Positions 29,662 to 32,732 of a stretch of 32,732 nucleotides of DNA are shown here, piece by piece. The notes beneath the pieces were generated by a model. The model searched no databases, was not told the origin of the DNA, and worked only from the letters and a program-made list of their open reading frames with translations. The DNA lies in contig JANNQW010000414.1 of assembly GCA_031400955.1 (NCBI GenBank), forward strand, positions 1 through 32,732. Direction: 5' to 3'. Origin of the DNA: VFKE01 sp031400955 (GTDB lineage Bacteria; Verrucomicrobiota; Verrucomicrobiia; Verrucomicrobiales; Verrucomicrobiaceae). Numbering within the stretch: the first letter of the stretch is position 1; each line of letters begins with the position of its first letter. Made by a program: the position numbers and the translations under genes.

Positions 29662-32338
29662 TGCCGTGCCATTCAAGACCGCGATTCAGCCACCAGCCAA
29701 GCAAGCTTCACATCTCCCGGCTTTACTAGGACTGCTAGCCTTGGTGATTGGCATTTATCGCCGACATCTTAATGGAGAAGCCCTATTACTTGGCAACTTC
29801 GACCGTCTCAATAGCTTTCTCAACACCCTGTGGCTGCAGGTGCAGGGGTGGAAGTTGGGCAATTTCGGCGGTTGGGATGAAACTACGTTCATGGGGCGAA
29901 ATCTTTACGCCCTGCCATTCACCTACCCAAACCCGTTTAACTACTTTGTCGCGCTCTTCCCAGATAGCAGTTTCTATTTGGTGGCAGGTCTGGTCACCAT
30001 TGCGCTGCACATCCTAGCTGGCTGGTGCGCTTATTGGTTTATTCACGACGTCTGCCGTGACCGGTTGGCTGCATTTTGTGGCGCTGCCATATATCAGTTT
30101 TCGGCGCTGACTGTTCTCAGGGCAAGCCAGAACGACATGAACATCGCCATCTGGATAGACGTTCCCCTCATGCTTCTTGTTCTGCGCCGCTTGAGCACTC
30201 ACCAAACGAGTGTTAGATTCCTGGCACTCAGCGCCGTGTTGACTCATCTACTGGTCTTCTGCTTCCTCCAAGAGGTTGCATACGTCATACTGCTGGCTGG
30301 TTTTTACGCCTTAACACTTTCTTGGAAGCGCCGCAGTTGGCTTCCACTGCTGACTCTTACCGCCGCCGGAGTAGTGGGACTCACGGCTGCTTTCCCCCGC
30401 ATTTACGGCATCGCGCAGGAGATGAAACTGCTACAACGCATGCCCGCAAATTGGTTCGACTTACACAACTTCGCCTCGATCTACACTTTTCAGGGCTTCA
30501 AGACTTTCGATGTCTGGCGCTGGTTCCATGACGGTCTGTTTGGCAGATTTTCAAGCGAAGTCTTCGCCCTTAAGAATGGCCTGAATATCACTGAAGGTAT
30601 GCTGCTTTTTAGCGGCATGCTGACCCCTTTCCTGATCATTGGCGGGCTTCTCCGTTGGAACGGCCGGTGGGGCGGGCTCTTTCGCCAGGCCACGGCAGAA
30701 GTCCGGCTGTTCTATGCGCTTATCGCAATCTCCATGGGTGTAGTCGCCAGCATGTCAGTCTACCGCGTGATCTGGGAGTTATTCCTGCGAGTCGATTTTT
30801 TTCACACCCGTTTCTTGATTGTCGCCCTCCTCCCGCAAAGCACCCTGGTTGCGTTGATCATTTCGCAAATGCGGCGAACCAACGACCCTACCAACCTGTT
30901 GACAGAGCAAGTGTCGGGGGCTGCTAGCCCTCGGAGCATTAAAAACTCGCAACTCCATGCAAAGGAGAATTCTGAGACCTTCAAACCCACAACACTTTTG
31001 GCGGGACTTTTTCACATTAGTTTTCAACTGCTTGCTAAGCAGCACCTCCACAAGCTGCTCGGCGTGGCGCTCGGCATTTCCGCCTGCGCTGCCGTTTATT
31101 CTCTGTCTGGCCGCCCGGATGAAGCGATCCCGGTTCTTTTGACTGATTCCTGGAAGGATTTCTGGCATTACCCCATCAATGGTTTTGCCGCATTGTCCCA
31201 CGCCAATAGCGGGCCTTTCCACAAGGTCGGCACGCCTATCGCTGCAATGAACGCCGCCATATTGAATCGGATCACATTGACCGCCGTGATCGCCCTGCTG
31301 GCAGTGTGCCTTTTCAACTGGTCCCGCAGCCGACGCTACGTCGGCCCAGGTTTGGCGTTTTTTCTGGCCGGATTCCTGATCACTGACGTCTGGAGTTATG
31401 CTAACCTGCAATGCAATGGTGAGCACGTTTCCGGTCCCATACCCTACTACAATCATAACTCCTACTGGCCGAAGCGTGATACCTTCCTCCCGCCCAAGGC
31501 GGAAGTGGCAGCTTCAATAAAAGCCCAGCTTGAGGCAGATGATTATCGTGTGGCCTTGTTGTCGAACTCCGAATTGCAGTTCACCGGTCAGCATATCGGC
31601 CCCACTTGGGGCCTACGGCTCGTGGAAGGCTATAGCAGTGGATACCCAGCCAGACTGGGCATGCTTCCATGGCCAAACTGGGCTGTTATGCTGCGCATTT
31701 TAACGTTTACCGGGCATCAGCCAACGGAGATGCCCTGGCGGATGCTAGGCTTCACCAATGTGAAGCGCGCCATCTTGATCACACCCCAACTTTATTGCTC
31801 AGGCATGGCAAGTGAAGCAAACGCATCCGTGGAATTCTTGGTGAACCCAGCTCGCGTGACACCACGCTTCTTCATTCCGGAGCAAGTCAACAGCGTAACC
31901 TCCGCGCAAGCCGCTCGAGACGCATTCTTTCCGCCGAACGATCCAGATCCAGGTCCGATACTTGATCCGGTCGCCATCACGATGGTCGAAACTGGAACCC
32001 CACTGCCCGAGTTCTCTCAGGCAGGAGACGTGGACGCCAAGTTTAACGGTGACAAAATCGTCCTTCGCGTCACGCCGAACGACAAACCCCGTCTCGTTGT
32101 CTTAAACGAACTCTACCATCCAGATTGGCATGCCTATGTCGGCTCGAAAGAGACGACGATATTCCCGGCGAATGTCGTGATGCGCGGCGTGCTCATTCCG
32201 CCTGGGGCGACTGAGGTCGTGCTAAGCTTCGAGCCCTTTGGTCGGCCCCGAAATCTCATGATCTCCTTCGGTGTCGCCCTGTTGCTTGTTCTCGCAATGA
32301 TAATGCGAAGACGTATTATTGCTTGGACGCGCAAATAG
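29651..32338 (+). CDS. YfhO-like large membrane protein (GT-C superfamily)
   Basis: At 895 residues it is the largest protein in the locus and ends the operon. It has a dozen or more hydrophobic segments in the first 580 residues and then a long soluble C-terminal region of about 270 residues with one final segment (ISFGVALLLVLAMIM) and a basic tail. The first outside loop contains GNFDRLNSFLNTLW and GGWDETTFMG, with acidic residues as in GT-C enzymes. The C-terminal part (VLNELYHPDWHAYVGSKET and GVLIPPGATEVVLSFEP) is the ending typical of YfhO-like proteins (YxpGWxAxVdGxxx..). Members have been tied to glycosylation of teichoic acids and other surface polymers with lipid-linked sugars. Residues 415-447, between two membrane segments, form a hydrophilic loop. 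Confidence 0.87.
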   Translation: MITDAVPFKTAIQPPAKQASHLPALLGLLALVIGIYRRHLNGEALLLGNFDRLNSFLNTLWLQVQGWKLGNFGGWDETTFMGRNLYALPFTYPNPFNYFVALFPDSSFYLVAGLVTIALHILAGWCAYWFIHDVCRDRLAAFCGAAIYQFSALTVLRASQNDMNIAIWIDVPLMLLVLRRLSTHQTSVRFLALSAVLTHLLVFCFLQEVAYVILLAGFYALTLSWKRRSWLPLLTLTAAGVVGLTAAFPRIYGIAQEMKLLQRMPANWFDLHNFASIYTFQGFKTFDVWRWFHDGLFGRFSSEVFALKNGLNITEGMLLFSGMLTPFLIIGGLLRWNGRWGGLFRQATAEVRLFYALIAISMGVVASMSVYRVIWELFLRVDFFHTRFLIVALLPQSTLVALIISQMRRTNDPTNLLTEQVSGAASPRSIKNSQLHAKENSETFKPTTLLAGLFHISFQLLAKQHLHKLLGVALGISACAAVYSLSGRPDEAIPVLLTDSWKDFWHYPINGFAALSHANSGPFHKVGTPIAAMNAAILNRITLTAVIALLAVCLFNWSRSRRYVGPGLAFFLAGFLITDVWSYANLQCNGEHVSGPIPYYNHNSYWPKRDTFLPPKAEVAASIKAQLEADDYRVALLSNSELQFTGQHIGPTWGLRLVEGYSSGYPARLGMLPWPNWAVMLRILTFTGHQPTEMPWRMLGFTNVKRAILITPQLYCSGMASEANASVEFLVNPARVTPRFFIPEQVNSVTSAQAARDAFFPPNDPDPGPILDPVAITMVETGTPLPEFSQAGDVDAKFNGDKIVLRVTPNDKPRLVVLNELYHPDWHAYVGSKETTIFPANVVMRGVLIPPGATEVVLSFEPFGRPRNLMISFGVALLLVLAMIMRRRIIAWTRK

Positions 32339-32617
32339 AATTTCGTGAAAAAGCTGACGGTTAGAAAAGCGTCTAATTAGATGCAGTCCTGACGCAAGGT
32401 CATCGAGCGCATCATACGAACGAGATTGATCGTGGCTCACGCAGTCCTCCGCGAGACTTGAAACCAGCACGATAGTGCCAAGGAATACAGCTTCAGTGAG
32501 CGCGCTGCGCGAGGTTTTCAATTCATGCGGAAGGCCGTATGAGCCACTTGGCGCCCTATATTTCAATCCTGATTATTCTGTAAATCCTGTCTATTTTCTT
32601 TTCAGAGTCAATCGGTC
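32339..32617. other. Intergenic region between the YfhO gene and ffh
   Basis: About 280 bp without a supported gene. A minus-strand open frame crosses it and enters the YfhO gene, but it shows no conserved pattern. Only the 9-bp repeat described separately is distinctive. No rho-independent terminator was seen. Confidence 0.6.
32565..32591. repeat. 9-bp imperfect tandem repeat
   Basis: Three consecutive nine-base units, aatcctgat / tattctgta / aatcctgtc, followed by tatttt, lying just downstream of the ffh stop (on its strand). The first and third units share seven bases. Repeats of this AATCCTG type are known to me from intergenic regions of several bacterial phyla, without a proven function. 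Confidence 0.65.
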
Positions 32618-32732
32618 TCAGAAGCCGAATCCCTTCGGCATACCGCCCTTACCGCCGCCGGTCATTTGACCCATGAGACCGCGCATCATGCCTTTGTTTT
32701 TCATCATTTTTTGCATCATAGCGAATTGCTTG
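32618..32732 (-). CDS. ffh: Signal recognition particle protein Ffh, C-terminal end, cut by window
   Basis: The minus strand from the window edge reads, in one frame, 37 residues ending in a TGA at 32618-32620: KQFAMMQKMMKNKG, MMRGLMGQM, TGGGKGG and MPKGFGF. A methionine-rich helix followed by a Gly/Lys tail is the standard end of the Ffh M domain, which binds signal peptides and 4.5S RNA. The GTPase NG domain and the rest lie outside. It is convergent with the sugar operon and marks the return to housekeeping genes. Confidence 0.9.
   Translation of the reverse strand, partial: KQFAMMQKMMKNKGMMRGLMGQMTGGGKGGMPKGFGF

Noticed and set aside
32222..32566. Minus-strand open frame of 114 codons between YfhO and ffh
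   Set aside because: It overlaps the YfhO 3' end, has no known pattern and no ribosome site; kept only as an intergenic note.

Overview
The window looks like a piece of a Verrucomicrobia/PVC-type chromosome. This is inferred from gene content and style, not from a database search. The supporting signs are a Tat-exported Gfo/Idh/MocA oxidoreductase, a secreted esterase with an FFFGGGW oxyanion motif, a PurS-like/PurL pair that looks like a split long-form FGAM synthase, small dispersed direct repeats (7, 9 and 14 bp periods), and few Shine-Dalgarno sequences in front of starts. The DNA is moderately GC-rich by eye. No rRNA, tRNA, CRISPR array, transposase or phage gene was recognised.

Left part (1-10.9 kb), housekeeping and miscellaneous genes. 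The frameshifted 3' end of an asparagine synthetase gene converges on a minus-strand purine operon, purC - GNAT acetyltransferase - PurS-like - purL, whose junctions overlap or nearly touch. Divergent from purC are a secreted alpha/beta hydrolase, a SIMPL-domain protein, pyrD (with an in-frame insertion made of a heptamer repeat) and a double CDGSH iron-sulfur protein. Then follow a minus-strand membrane-anchored coiled-coil protein and a Tat-signal Gfo/Idh/MocA oxidoreductase.

Right part (10.9-32.3 kb), a large surface-polysaccharide/nucleotide-sugar locus read in two directions from a 160 bp divergent control region near 15.3-15.45 kb. The minus arm is gmhA-like isomerase - gmhB-like phosphatase - transaldolase - GT-C membrane glycosyltransferase - broken TPR gene. 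The plus arm is an almost gapless operon of 17 genes: two SDR epimerases, a heptose kinase/nucleotidyltransferase with its two domains in the opposite order to HldE, a Gfo/Idh oxidoreductase, two sister SDRs with altered catalytic motifs on either side of a UDP-sugar dehydrogenase homologue that lacks the catalytic cysteine, a GtrA-like membrane protein, a thiamine-diphosphate E1 alpha/beta pair without E2/E3, two methyltransferases, a DPM1-like GT2, a third methyltransferase, two small membrane proteins and a YfhO-like giant membrane protein.

Reading the locus as a pathway (inference): transaldolase and the GmhA/kinase/GmhB/nucleotidyltransferase set would make an NDP-heptose. The SDRs, oxidoreductases, TPP enzyme and methyltransferases would remodel it, perhaps with a carbon-carbon bond step. 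The GT2 would load a sugar on polyprenyl phosphate, GtrA would help it cross the membrane, and the GT-C/YfhO proteins would use it on the outer face. This combination is the best candidate in the window for an undescribed system.

The window closes with the 3' end of ffh (signal recognition particle protein) on the minus strand, convergent with the operon.
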